From Nibricoccus aquaticus (GTDB taxonomy: Bacteria > Verrucomicrobiota > Verrucomicrobiia > Opitutales > Opitutaceae): a stretch of 64,000 nt of DNA. The DNA lies in NCBI RefSeq assembly GCF_002310495.1, contig NZ_CP023344.1, positions 3,799,501 to 3,863,500 of the forward strand. Reading direction: 5' to 3'. The notes under the pieces are model-generated. The model saw only the letters and a list, made by a program, of their open reading frames with translations, did not search any database and was not told the DNA's origin. The translations under genes and the position numbers were made by a program. Below, piece by piece: positions 8,244 through 15,843 of the stretch (position 1 is the first letter of the stretch; each line of letters starts with the position of its first letter).

Positions 8244-8292
8244 GAATTATGAATTAAGAATGGAGAGTTGAGAATGAGGAATGGAGAAACGG
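8244..8292. repeat. 7-nt array GAATTAT/GAATGGA
   Basis: Seven consecutive 7-nt units occupy the gap between the HemX/CcsA-like gene and the methyltransferase gene. They begin as GAATTAT and GAATTAA and drift to GAATGGA, GAGTTGA and GAATGAG. Every unit begins with GA, so the period is clear although the words diverge. Confidence 0.8.
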
Positions 8293-8330
8293 AGATCGAT
8301 GTGGAGGGTGAGCGGAGGTGGATGGGGTTT

Positions 8331-8410
8331 TCTTGGCGGCTTTGCGGCTTGGCGTGTACCGCTCCGATCTGAGCCGGCATGACTCACGCAAAGGCGCAAA
8401 GCCGCCAAGG
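8331..8410. repeat. Inverted repeat with CGCAAAG-type arms
   Basis: Arms at about 8331-8356 and 8383-8410 are inverted copies sharing 15 identical bases (CTTGGCGGCTTTGCG) and most of the next ten, with a spacer near 26 bases. The right arm carries the CGCAAAGG word also found at the hemA stop. Lying just downstream of the minus-strand methyltransferase, it could form a 3' hairpin protecting or ending that transcript. Confidence 0.7.
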
Positions 8411-8428
8411 TCGGAAGGCAGAAACGTG

Positions 8429-9241
8429 TTAGGTGCGGACTGCGGACCAGAAGCGGCATTCGTCGGAGAAGTCGCGGACGGCGCGGGATTCTTTGGCGAT
8501 GTCGCGGCGGAGGGAGTCGAAGGTGTGGGTCCAGCCGGTGGCGGCGAGGTCTTCGAGGATTTCGGCGCGGTCGGGGAGGTGCATGAAGGTGCGGCCGGTT
8601 TCGTCTTCGAAGTAGCGGTCGCCGAAATCGACGAGGCGCGGGTCTTGCGTGCCGTTTTCCCAGCGGAGTATTTCGAGGCGCCAGAGGGCGCGTTCGGTGG
8701 GCGAGACATCGCGGTCGTGCGTGGTGAAGAGGAGCGGCGCGCCGGTGCGGCAGACAGCGTGGAGTTCGCGGAGGGCGGCGCGGCGGTGGTCGCGGCCGGG
8801 GATCTGCATGAGGCCGTTGAAGAGGAACAGAGCGCCCGCGAAGGCGGGAGCTGGTTGAGAGTTGAGAGCTGAGGGTTGAGAGACGGAAGAAGACGAGGAG
8901 TCGTGCAGTACGGACGTGAGCTTGGTGGCGTCGGCGTGGAGGAAGTGGATGGCGGTGACGCCTTGGTCGGTGGCGAGCTGGCGGGCCTGGTCGAGGAGTT
9001 CTTCGGCGAAGTCGAAGGCGGTGAGGTCGCGATAGCCGAGGTGCCAGAGGCCGAGGGTGGCGCGTCCGGCGCCGCAACCGGCTTCGAGGAGCGGCGCGGT
9101 TTTGTCGGGGAAGAAACGTTCGATCAGGATGCGCTCGGATTCCCAGAGGCCGAGGAAGTGTGCGGCGCGGGTGTAGTGGACGACGGTGACCGGGTCGTTG
9201 AAGTCGTCGCGGACGGTGGCGGCGGAGATTTTAGCGCTCAC
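8429..9241 (-). CDS. Class I SAM-dependent methyltransferase with repeat-encoded insert
   Basis: This is a Rossmann-fold methyltransferase of 270 residues. SAM motif I is LLEAGCGAGRATLG, followed by the acidic motif TAFDFAEELLDQAR and a GLMQIPGRDHRRAALRELH helix. The GTG at 9241 was chosen because it overlaps the stop of the upstream HEPN gene as GTGA, a classic coupling arrangement. A GTG 18 bases upstream is possible. Residues of about 113-137, rich in serine, alanine, glutamine and proline, interrupt the fold between two core strands. They are partly encoded by a 7-nt repeat array, so the insert is probably a surface loop added by the repeat. The substrate is unknown. Confidence 0.8.
   Translation of the reverse strand: MSAKISAATVRDDFNDPVTVVHYTRAAHFLGLWESERILIERFFPDKTAPLLEAGCGAGRATLGLWHLGYRDLTAFDFAEELLDQARQLATDQGVTAIHFLHADATKLTSVLHDSSSSSVSQPSALNSQPAPAFAGALFLFNGLMQIPGRDHRRAALRELHAVCRTGAPLLFTTHDRDVSPTERALWRLEILRWENGTQDPRLVDFGDRYFEDETGRTFMHLPDRAEILEDLAATGWTHTFDSLRRDIAKESRAVRDFSDECRFWSAVRT
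8853..8887. repeat. 7-nt array GGTTGAG within a methyltransferase gene
   Basis: Five successive 7-nt units, GGTTGAG with variants AGTTGAG and AGCTGAG and a last unit AGACGGA, lie inside the minus-strand methyltransferase coding sequence. They are translated in frame into a Ser/Gln/Pro-rich loop. Confidence 0.85.
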
Positions 9242-9903
9242 TCCCAAAACTTCTCCCACTCGTGCTTTTTAAAAACACCTTTTGCTTCAGCCTCGTCGTA
9301 GCACTCCGCTTTGCAGAGTGTAGCGAAAAGAGTGTCGGCGTCGTCTCTAGTCGTGAGCGCACTCCACATAAATGAGCCTCCTGTATAGTGCGTGTGAACC
9401 AGACCTAAGAATTCCTCAATCGATTCGATCGCGAGGCGGATATCTCGAAGTGTAAGGCCAGGGAGAGGCTCCGATTCCGGCTTCACGATGGTGACCAAGT
9501 CGAAGTGAGAAACTTTTTTGTGCCGGTGTGCCCTCACCGCTTCAGCGAGTTTTTCCACCTTCTCGTACTCATTCCGGAGAGCGATGGTTATCTCCACTTG
9601 CTTTTCCTGAGCCAATTTGGAGATGAGCTGCAAAAGCGTTAAATTGTCTTTTTTGCCGGTGCTCGCAGGGTCCGTGAGGCGCGCGATCGAAAGTATGAGA
9701 TCAAAAACCAAAATGTTTTGGATCTCGCCGAAAAAAAGACCTCCAGCTTTGGCCAGCTTTTTAGTCCTCACGTCACTGTCCATAAATAGCTGGCGAAAAA
9801 ATATCCACTTGCTGCGCGTGCGCAGAGCTTCCCCTGCAAGATAGCCGTAGATTACGCCGGCATCCTTAGGCATTTTTGCCGGAGGCTCTAGGAACGAAGG
9901 CAT
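9238..9903 (-). CDS. AbiU2-like HEPN domain protein
   Basis: This 221-residue protein resembles the AbiU2 class of HEPN proteins. It has long helices with the pattern FFGEIQNILVFDLILSIARLTDP at residues 58-80 and the HEPN RNase signature R-x5-H at R127 to H133, in VRAHRHKKVSH. HEPN proteins of this kind are RNA-cleaving toxins or abortive-infection effectors, but some members are inactive, so toxicity is inference. The longer frame upstream of the ATG is a shadow of the RNA methyltransferase gene. The DNA is visibly richer in A and T than its neighbours, which suggests acquisition. It lies 19 bases after the RNA methyltransferase stop and overlaps the start of the next methyltransferase. Confidence 0.68.
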   Translation of the reverse strand: MPSFLEPPAKMPKDAGVIYGYLAGEALRTRSKWIFFRQLFMDSDVRTKKLAKAGGLFFGEIQNILVFDLILSIARLTDPASTGKKDNLTLLQLISKLAQEKQVEITIALRNEYEKVEKLAEAVRAHRHKKVSHFDLVTIVKPESEPLPGLTLRDIRLAIESIEEFLGLVHTHYTGGSFMWSALTTRDDADTLFATLCKAECYDEAEAKGVFKKHEWEKFWE

Positions 9904-9922
9904 TCGACTAGACAGTGAACCG

Positions 9923-11143
9923 TTATTTTTTCCGCCAGGTGGCGATGAACATGCCGTTCGCGTCGAGTTGGTGGGGCCAGAGGAACGCTTGGGTTTCGGC
10001 GAAGATGTTCGTTTCGCCGACGGTGCAGGCGGGGCTGGCGAGTTTCTCGGTGGCGCCTTGTTGGGCGGGCGGAAAGACGGGGACGGGCTCCAACTCGGGG
10101 TGAGCCTCGGTGAAGGCGTTGGCGACGGCGGTGGTCTCGCTTTTGGTGAGCGTGCAGACGGCGTAGATGAGGCGGCCACCGGGTTTCAGGGAGCCGGCGA
10201 CGTTGTCGAGGAGGCTGCGTTGGATGACGGCGAGTTCGGCGACGTCTTTGGTGGAGGCGGTCCAGCGCGCGTGGGGGTTGCGCTGCCAGGTGCCGGTGCC
10301 GCTGCACGGGGCGTCGACGAGGATGCCGTCGAATTTGGTTTTGGTGGGGAGCTTGGCGGAGCCGTCCCACGGGGCGGTGCGGACGTTGAAGAGTTTGGCG
10401 CGGGCGAAGCGTTTCTTCAAAGTCTGGATACGGCGCTCGGAGCGGTCGCTGGCCCAGAGGACGCCTTTGTTGGCCATCTGATCGGCGAGGTGGAGGGATT
10501 TGCCGCCTTCACCGGCGCAGGTGTCCCACCAGGTCTGGCCGGGGAGCGGGGCTGCGGCTTGGCCGACGAGTTGGGAGGCGAGGTCCTGGATTTCGAAGGC
10601 GCCTTCGTGGAACTGCGGGGTGACGAAGAGATCGTGGTGGCCGCGGTAGCGGACGGCGTCGGAGTGGGCGGTGACGTGCGACCAGTGGCCGTTGCCGACG
10701 GCGGCGGGATTGTGGCTGAGGACGTCGGAGTCGCCGAGTTGGGCGGCGAGTTTGTGGGCGGTGCCGGGGCGGGCGCGGAGCCAGAGGGATTGGTTGCGCT
10801 GGATCTGGCGGAGGGTGTCGACGGGCCAGTCGATCTCGGCGCGGGTCCATTCGGGGACGGCGAGGGCGGCGAGGGCTTCGGGTTTGATGACCGAAGGGTT
10901 TTTGGTGAAGCGCTCGTGGAGAGCCCAGGCCTGCTCGAGTTGTTTCTGGGCGGACTGCTTGGTGTCGAGCCATTGGAGCCAGCGGAAGTAGGTGAAGACG
11001 GTCTGGCTGATAGCGCGTTTTTCGCGGCCGCCGAGGTGGCGGGCGTGGATGAAGTATTTGCGCAGGGCGGCGTCGGCAGGGAGGTCGGAAGCGATGGTGA
11101 CGAGGACGCGGGCGGCGTTGTTGAACGTGGCGGAGTCGGACAT
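9923..11143 (-). CDS. RsmB/NOP family RNA cytosine-C5 methyltransferase
   Basis: This 406-residue protein is an RNA m5C methyltransferase of the RsmB/NOP2/Sun family, which methylates rRNA or tRNA in the cytoplasm. An N-terminal helical domain of the NusB-like kind precedes the catalytic domain. SAM binding is seen in WWDTCAGEGGKSLHLA. The two family cysteines lie near residue 280 in DAPCSGTGTW and near residue 330 in AVCTLTKSE. The last segment, GMFIATWRKK, is the usual end. The start at MSDSATFNNAARVL was chosen because the preceding 73 codons have no family similarity. Which RNA position is modified is not determined. It leads the three-gene minus-strand run with the HEPN and methyltransferase genes. 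Confidence 0.88.
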   Translation of the reverse strand: MSDSATFNNAARVLVTIASDLPADAALRKYFIHARHLGGREKRAISQTVFTYFRWLQWLDTKQSAQKQLEQAWALHERFTKNPSVIKPEALAALAVPEWTRAEIDWPVDTLRQIQRNQSLWLRARPGTAHKLAAQLGDSDVLSHNPAAVGNGHWSHVTAHSDAVRYRGHHDLFVTPQFHEGAFEIQDLASQLVGQAAAPLPGQTWWDTCAGEGGKSLHLADQMANKGVLWASDRSERRIQTLKKRFARAKLFNVRTAPWDGSAKLPTKTKFDGILVDAPCSGTGTWQRNPHARWTASTKDVAELAVIQRSLLDNVAGSLKPGGRLIYAVCTLTKSETTAVANAFTEAHPELEPVPVFPPAQQGATEKLASPACTVGETNIFAETQAFLWPHQLDANGMFIATWRKK

Positions 11144-11398
11144 GGTTTGGGGCGACGAAACACGGGAAGGCGGTGAAAGGGAAGGGCGGAGTCCGCAGCG
11201 CGCGGGGCGCGCTGCGGACTGGTCAATTAACGAACGGTGACCAATGCCCGCGAGGTGAAGGCGGGCGGTAAGTTGGACGAGTGGCGGATGCTGAAGGAAA
11301 ATGACTGTCCACACGTCGGTTACGGGGAATGACCCGAGGTAGCGGGCCAAGTCTAGCCCCATGGCGAAAACTCGCAGGGTGGGCTACCGATATCGTCT

Positions 11399-11866
11399 AT
11401 GAAAACCTCATCATCGAACACTCAAGTTCCTCAACGCACCGAGTCCTTTAATTCGCCTCATCGGGAAACTCCGGCCGAAGCGCGCCAGCCGCAGCGGCCT
11501 CAATCGATTGAACAGGCTGCACCGATGGCAGGTGCTGGAGGATCAAGCGACTCGAAGGTTTCGCCTCCTCGTACGCGCACTGAGCAGATGCCGCGCACTC
11601 AAGAGCAGATTAAAACGGGCTCGAAGCAGGATGTGCGCGAGGAGGTAGAGCATGAAGAGATCGCGCGCCGTGCGCACGAGCTCTGGGAGCAGGACGGACG
11701 GCAGGACGGCCGCGATCAAGAGCATTGGATCGAGGCGGAAAAGCAGCTGCGGGGATCGGCTCCTTCTAGAGGCCCGGCTGATTTCGAACGAGGCGACGCA
11801 CATGCACAGGCTAGGGCGATCAAGGCGTCGGCTGAAAAACGCGCGAATGGACAGACGCGGAACTGA
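11399..11866 (+). CDS. DUF2934 domain protein
   Basis: This is a small hydrophilic protein of 155 residues. The first 75 residues are low-complexity, rich in proline, glutamine, serine and threonine, and look disordered. The DUF2934 motif follows at about residues 88-115, with RAHELWEQDGRQDGRDQEHW and then IEAEKQL. The function of DUF2934 is unknown. The motif is common in proteobacteria, planctomycetes and verrucomicrobia, usually in short cytoplasmic proteins. The gene stands alone, divergent from the RNA methyltransferase, and a terminator-like hairpin lies about 130 bases after it. Confidence 0.75.
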   Translation: MKTSSSNTQVPQRTESFNSPHRETPAEARQPQRPQSIEQAAPMAGAGGSSDSKVSPPRTRTEQMPRTQEQIKTGSKQDVREEVEHEEIARRAHELWEQDGRQDGRDQEHWIEAEKQLRGSAPSRGPADFERGDAHAQARAIKASAEKRANGQTRN

Positions 11867-11997
11867 TCAAAACGTGAGCGTCTGTTGCGGGGTTCATCCG
11901 TTTGGTTGAGGTCTTCCGCGATTTGGGGCGCAAAGGCCTTACGCGAGGGGAAGCCTTACCTGCATTGAGACGCTGCGTGAGGTCGGCAGTGTTGTGG

Positions 11998-12031
11998 AAT
12001 CCCGGTCGCTAGAAGCGGCTGGGATTTTTTG
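11998..12031 (+). terminator. Probable rho-independent terminator
   Basis: An imperfect stem pairs TCCCGGTCGCT with AGCGGCTGGGA around a short AGA loop and is followed by TTTTTT. It ends the transcript of the DUF2934 gene. The rest of the 282-base gap up to the next gene shows no other clear feature. Confidence 0.6.
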
Positions 12032-12148
12032 TGAGGCAGATTAGGCGGGCTGGGGTGGCGCGGGAGTTTTTCGACTGAATGCCGGCGCACGGAGGGTTGT
12101 GTTGCAAACGGCTGGTGCGTGGTGGCGGGCGGTGATTAGCTGTGCGCC

Positions 12149-12841
12149 ATGTTTAAGGAGCGAACACCTCGGTGGGTTTTGATGGGAGCGTTTTTGCTCA
12201 CGCTGGGAGCGGGGGCGGTGAATGCGATCGGGTTTCTTGGCGTGCATCACCAGGGGATCTCGCATTTGACAGGGACGATTTCGCTGGTGAGCACGCGGGT
12301 GGCGGCGGCGAATTGGGAGGGGGCGGTGGCGGCGGGGTTGATTGTGGGGAGTTTTTTCTTCGGCTCGTTTTTGAGCGCGGTGATCATCCGGCAAAACACG
12401 CTGCACATGGGGCGGCGGTATGGCGTGGTGCTGGTGATGGAGTCGGCGTTGTTGTTTGGTGCGGTGTATTTGTTTGAGGGAGGGACGGTGGCGGGGGCTT
12501 ATCTGGCGTCGATGGCGTGCGGGTTACAGAATGCGATGGCGACGAGCTACAGCGGGGCGGTGATCCGGAGCACACACATGACGGGCATCGTGACGGATAT
12601 CGGGATCGCGTGCGGGCACTGGGTGCGGGGGCATCCGGTGGACTGGTTTCGGATGCGGCTGTATGGGGTGTTACTCGGGGGATTCGCGCTGGGAGGAGTG
12701 GCGGGGGCGGCGGGGTATGCGCGGATCGGGTACCGGACGCTGGTGTTTCCGGCGGTGCTCAGCGGGGTGAGCGGGCTGGGGTACGCGACATATAAGCACT
12801 GGCAGCGGATGAAGCACCGCGCTGGGAGCGCGGTGCAGTGA
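12149..12841 (+). CDS. YoaK/DUF1275 family membrane protein
   Basis: This is a polytopic inner-membrane protein of the DUF1275 (YoaK) family, 230 residues with about six hydrophobic segments. The family features AGAVNAIGFL near the start, the HLTGTISLV segment, ACGLQNAMATSYSGAVIRSTHMTG and the final membrane hairpin are all present. Members are presumed transporters, but the substrate is unknown. It is convergent with ruvC across a 7-nt repeat array and has no evident operon partner. Confidence 0.85.
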   Translation: MFKERTPRWVLMGAFLLTLGAGAVNAIGFLGVHHQGISHLTGTISLVSTRVAAANWEGAVAAGLIVGSFFFGSFLSAVIIRQNTLHMGRRYGVVLVMESALLFGAVYLFEGGTVAGAYLASMACGLQNAMATSYSGAVIRSTHMTGIVTDIGIACGHWVRGHPVDWFRMRLYGVLLGGFALGGVAGAAGYARIGYRTLVFPAVLSGVSGLGYATYKHWQRMKHRAGSAVQ

Positions 12842-12863
12842 CCCGTGAGTTCAGACGGACGAG

Positions 12864-12905
12864 TAACGCTCAACGTTTATCTTTTAACGCTGAACGCTCA
12901 ATGGA
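12864..12905. repeat. 7-nt array TAACGCT
   Basis: Six successive 7-nt units of TAACGCT type, including CAACGTT, TATCTTT and GAACGCT, fill the space between the convergent YoaK and ruvC genes. The same word recurs at about 13755 and 14720. Confidence 0.8.
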
Positions 12906-12910
12906 CGGAG

Positions 12911-13537
12911 CTACTCGCGCCAGGTGAACGCGTGGCAGAGGGCGACGCCGGCGGCGTCGGCTTCGTCGAAGGCGAGGGGGCGGCCGTGGCCCAGCATGCT
13001 CATGACGGTGCGGGCCATCTGCTCTTTGCTGGCGCGGCCGGCGCCGACGACGGCTTGTTTCACGCGGAGGGGGGCGTATTCGAAAATCGGTTTCTCGTGG
13101 AGGGCGGCGGCGGCGATGGCGGCTCCCCGGGCGGCACCGAGGATCTGGGCGGTCTGGAAGTTTTGAACGAAGATGGTCTGTTCGAGGGCGACGTGGCGGA
13201 TGTCCTGGCCGACGACGAAGGCGGTGACGGCGCGGTGGATCTCGGCGAGGGCGACGGACATGGGCTCGCGGGCGGGGACTTTGACCGTGAGGCAGCGCAG
13301 GAGGATGGGCTGGCGGCCGGGGGTGAATTCGATGAGAGCGAGGCCGGTGCCGCGGAGGCTGGGGTCGATGCCGAGGACGCGGCCGGAGAAGGGGGCGCGG
13401 GTGAGGGAGAGCGAGGCGGTGGCTTTAAGGGTGAGGTGCTTGAGGGACGCGGTGGCGGTGAGCGTCGCGGTGGAGGCGGCGGTGATTTTGCCGGAGAGTT
13501 TGGCGGCCCAGAGCTGGCGGACGTTTTGGCGGGGCAT
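12911..13537 (-). CDS. ruvC: Holliday junction resolvase RuvC
   Basis: RuvC cuts Holliday junctions during recombination and repair. The four catalytic acids are seen as D58 in [12 protein letters not shown]119 in ALEQ, and D191 and D194 in [13 protein letters not shown], matching the D, E, D, D set of the E. coli enzyme. The core from residue 53 to the end is normal for the family. A 50-residue N-terminal extension, rich in threonine, alanine and serine, precedes the core. It could be real or reflect a downstream start, and no clear ribosome site helps to choose. ruvA and ruvB are not adjacent. Confidence 0.88.
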   Translation of the reverse strand: MPRQNVRQLWAAKLSGKITAASTATLTATASLKHLTLKATASLSLTRAPFSGRVLGIDPSLRGTGLALIEFTPGRQPILLRCLTVKVPAREPMSVALAEIHRAVTAFVVGQDIRHVALEQTIFVQNFQTAQILGAARGAAIAAAALHEKPIFEYAPLRVKQAVVGAGRASKEQMARTVMSMLGHGRPLAFDEADAAGVALCHAFTWRE

Positions 13538-13641
13538 GGTCGGAGAACGGGCGGAAGGGAGGCGAAGAGAGAAGGGTGAAGGGGGAACGGAGGGAGGCGG
13601 ACAGAGGAGGCGGAAGGAGAGAAGAAGAGACGGAATTTTTT

Positions 13642-13672
13642 AACCACTGATGGGCACTGAGGGACACTGATG
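13642..13672. repeat. 8-10-nt array (CACTGATG type)
   Basis: Three units of about nine bases built on CACTGA lie in the gap between the TSUP transporter and ruvC. A single copy of the same AACCACTGATGG word occurs at 55276-55287. Confidence 0.65.
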
Positions 13673-13697
13673 CCGGAGGGGGAGACGGAAACGGAGT

Positions 13698-13727
13698 TGG
13701 GACAGGATGGACAGGATTTACAGGAAG
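13698..13727. repeat. 9-10-nt array (ACAGGAT type)
   Basis: Three units built on ACAGGAT follow one another upstream of ruvC in a gap of 245 bases that holds only repeats and G-rich sequence. Confidence 0.65.
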
Positions 13728-13754
13728 GGGCGCGGGGGCGGAACGGAGGGGGCG

Positions 13755-13775
13755 TTTAATGCTGAACGTTCGATG
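13755..13775. repeat. Three 7-nt units of the TAACGCT family
   Basis: Three 7-nt units (TTTAATG, CTGAACG, TTCGATG) resemble in word and period the array at 12864-12905. They lie immediately downstream of the TSUP gene. Confidence 0.55.
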
Positions 13776-13782
13776 AGGCGGA

Positions 13783-14577
13783 TCAGGGGAGGATCATGTG
13801 GAGGCCGGAGAGGGCGCTGAGGGTGAGGGCGAGGTTTTCGAAGAGGCGTTGGTTGACGCGGGGGAGGACGGCGCGGCCGGCGAAGGCGCCGAGGAGGACG
13901 GCGGGGGCGAGGAGGAGGTTGAAGGTGGCGGAGTCGGTCGTGATGAGGCCGAGGTCGACCATGAAGGGGACTTTGAACCAGTTTAAGATCATGAAGAAGA
14001 CGGCGGCGGTGCCGACGAATTCCAGTTTGGGGAGGCGCATGGCGAGGAGATAGATGGCCATGAGGGGGCCGGCGGCGTTGGCGATGAGGGTGGTGAAGCC
14101 GGCGAGGATGCCCATCGTCGCGGCGAACCAGAGTTCGTGGTCGGGGGCGGAGGGTGGGAGTGCCGGGGAATCGGATACGGCGGGCGCAGAGGACGGTGGC
14201 GGGCGTTTTGAGCTGGAGCGGCGGTGGAGGTGGAGGGCGACCATCGCGAGGATGATGGTGCCGACGAGGAGGCGGGCCTGGCGGTCGTCGATGCGGCCCA
14301 TCGCGAACCAGCCGAGAAGGACGCCGGCGGCGGTGAAGGGGAAAAGTTTCCAGAGGAATTTCCACTGGATGTGGCGGCGGTAGGCACCGACAGCGACGAG
14401 GTCACCGACGATGAGGAGCGGGAGGATGAGGCCGGAGACTTGTTTGGTGTGGCCGGGAAAAATCTGTGTGAAGAGAGCGACGGCGAGCAGGCTGAGGCCG
14501 CCGATGCCGGTTTTGGAGAAACCGATGATGAGGGCGGCGAGGCCGGCGAGGAGCCATTGCCAGGGGACGAGGGACAT
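13783..14577 (-). CDS. TSUP (TauE/SafE) family anion exporter
   Basis: This is an inner-membrane protein of the TauE/SafE (DUF81, TSUP) family, 264 residues with about eight hydrophobic segments. The family's paired motifs are visible in GLAALIIGFSKTGIGGLSLLAV near the N-terminus and GILAGFTTLIANAAGPLMAIYLLA in the second half, a sign of the internal duplication. Members move sulfite, sulfonates or similar organic anions, but the substrate is not determined here. A Ser/Pro-rich cytoplasmic loop of about 30 residues separates the halves. It is flanked by repeats on both sides and is probably transcribed alone. Confidence 0.85.
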   Translation of the reverse strand: MSLVPWQWLLAGLAALIIGFSKTGIGGLSLLAVALFTQIFPGHTKQVSGLILPLLIVGDLVAVGAYRRHIQWKFLWKLFPFTAAGVLLGWFAMGRIDDRQARLLVGTIILAMVALHLHRRSSSKRPPPSSAPAVSDSPALPPSAPDHELWFAATMGILAGFTTLIANAAGPLMAIYLLAMRLPKLEFVGTAAVFFMILNWFKVPFMVDLGLITTDSATFNLLLAPAVLLGAFAGRAVLPRVNQRLFENLALTLSALSGLHMILP

Positions 14578-14604
14578 TGTTTGCGGAAGGGCTGGGAGGG
14601 TCTC

Positions 14605-14629
14605 GCGAAGGAGGCGAAGGGGGCGAAGG
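14605..14629. repeat. 9-nt tandem array GCGAAGGNG
   Basis: Two full 9-nt units and one partial unit of GCGAAGGAG or GCGAAGGGG lie in the gap upstream of the TSUP gene. The period is exact. Confidence 0.7.
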
Positions 14630-14682
14630 TTTTGGAGGACGATGTTTTGGTGAAGAGGAGGCGGGTGAGGCGGCGGGAGTTT

Positions 14683-14703
14683 GTAGTTGGGAATTGGCAG
14701 TTG
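14683..14703. repeat. 7-nt array GTAGTTG
   Basis: Three 7-nt units (GTAGTTG, GGAATTG, GCAGTTG) share the TTG ending and lie between recF and the TSUP gene. Confidence 0.6.
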
Positions 14704-14719
14704 GGCGGGAGGAGTGGGG

Positions 14720-14747
14720 AACGCTTAACTTTTAACGCTCAATCGGG
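14720..14747. repeat. 7-nt array AACGCTT/AACGCTC
   Basis: Four 7-nt units each beginning with AA (AACGCTT, AACTTTT, AACGCTC, AATCGGG) lie just after the recF stop. They are a third copy of the TAACGCT family. Confidence 0.7.
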
Positions 14748-14769
14748 GGAGGCGGGACGGGCTGTGGTT

Positions 14770-15843
14770 CTAGGAGGGAGCGAAGGAGCCGGTGGTGACG
14801 TTGAAGATTTGCCAGGTGCCGAGGCTGGCGTCGGGGAGGGTGGTGCCGGTGGCGATGACCTGGCGATTTTCGCCGAGGGCGGTCCAGAAGCGGCGGCGGC
14901 GGGCGGGGTCGAGTTCGCCGAGGACGTCGTCGGCGAGGAGGAGCGGTTGCACGCCGGTGCGGGTGGCGAGGTACTCGACCTCGGCGAGGCGGAGGGCGAG
15001 GGCGAGGGAGCGTTGCTGGCCTTCGGAGGCGAAGTCGCGTGCCGGTTTCCCGGATACGGTGAGTTCGCAGTCGTCGCGGTGGGGGCCGGCGAGGGTGGTC
15101 TTCATGACGAGGTCGCGGGGGCGATTCTTCGCGAAGAGGGCGGACCAGGCGGGGGCGTCGAGGGGAGCGGTGTCGGGCGAGTAGGTGAGGGCGGCGGGTT
15201 CGGCGGAGTCGGCGAGGCGGTTGTAGGTTTCGGCGACGTGGGTGCTGAGGGTGGCGATACCGGCGGCGCGGAGGCTGGTGAGCGAGGCGGCGGCGGTGGC
15301 GAGGGGGTGTTCGAAGGCGAGGAGTTCGGAGGCGGAGGCGGTGCGTTTGAGGAGGGCGTTACGGCCGGCGAGGGCGCGGTGGTAGGCTTGAAGGGTGGAG
15401 AAGTAAGTGGCGTCGGTCGCGGCGAGGGCGAGGTCGAGCCAGCGGCGGCGGGCGCCGGGGGAGCCGCGGACGAGGAGTTGATCTTGAGAGGAGAAAACGA
15501 CGGCGGGGAAGTGGCCGAGGTAATCGGCGAGGCGGGGGACGCGTTCGCCGTCGCAGGTGACTTCCTTGCCGCCGGGACGGAGTTTGATGAGGACGCGGGT
15601 GTCGCCGCGGCGCTCGTGAGTGAGCTCGCAGGCGATGGCGGCTTCGGGCTGGCCGTGGGCGATGAGGGCGCGGTTGTCGGCGGTGCGGAAGGAGCGAAGG
15701 GCGAAGAGAAAGCCGGCGGCTTCGAGGAGGTTGGTTTTTCCCTGGGCGTTGGAGCCGACGAAGAAGTGGCGGTCGCCGGTGAGCGCGAGGTCGGCGAAGG
15801 CGACGTTGCGGAAATGCTGGAGGGTGAGGCGGCGCAGGCGCAT
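14770..15843 (-). CDS. recF: DNA replication and repair protein RecF
   Basis: RecF is an SMC-like ATPase that loads RecA at single-strand gaps through RecFOR. Walker A is GSNAQGKTN at residues 30-38. The ABC signature region is [16 protein letters not shown] and Walker B is [12 protein letters not shown]. The length of 357 residues is standard. The ATG overlaps the stop of the cysteine desulfurase gene by one base (TGATG), so the two are probably translated from one mRNA. The usual dnaA-dnaN context is absent, as is common outside gammaproteobacteria. Confidence 0.95.
   Translation of the reverse strand: MRLRRLTLQHFRNVAFADLALTGDRHFFVGSNAQGKTNLLEAAGFLFALRSFRTADNRALIAHGQPEAAIACELTHERRGDTRVLIKLRPGGKEVTCDGERVPRLADYLGHFPAVVFSSQDQLLVRGSPGARRRWLDLALAATDATYFSTLQAYHRALAGRNALLKRTASASELLAFEHPLATAAASLTSLRAAGIATLSTHVAETYNRLADSAEPAALTYSPDTAPLDAPAWSALFAKNRPRDLVMKTTLAGPHRDDCELTVSGKPARDFASEGQQRSLALALRLAEVEYLATRTGVQPLLLADDVLGELDPARRRRFWTALGENRQVIATGTTLPDASLGTWQIFNVTTGSFAPS

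Noticed and set aside
9904-10179. 92 extra N-terminal codons of the HEPN frame
   Set aside because: They are out-of-frame sequence of the RNA methyltransferase gene, of Ser/Pro-rich shadow composition.
11144-11362. 73 extra N-terminal codons of the RsmB-like frame
   Set aside because: The family begins at MSDSATFNNAARVL; the extension is dissimilar and overlaps the probable promoter region.
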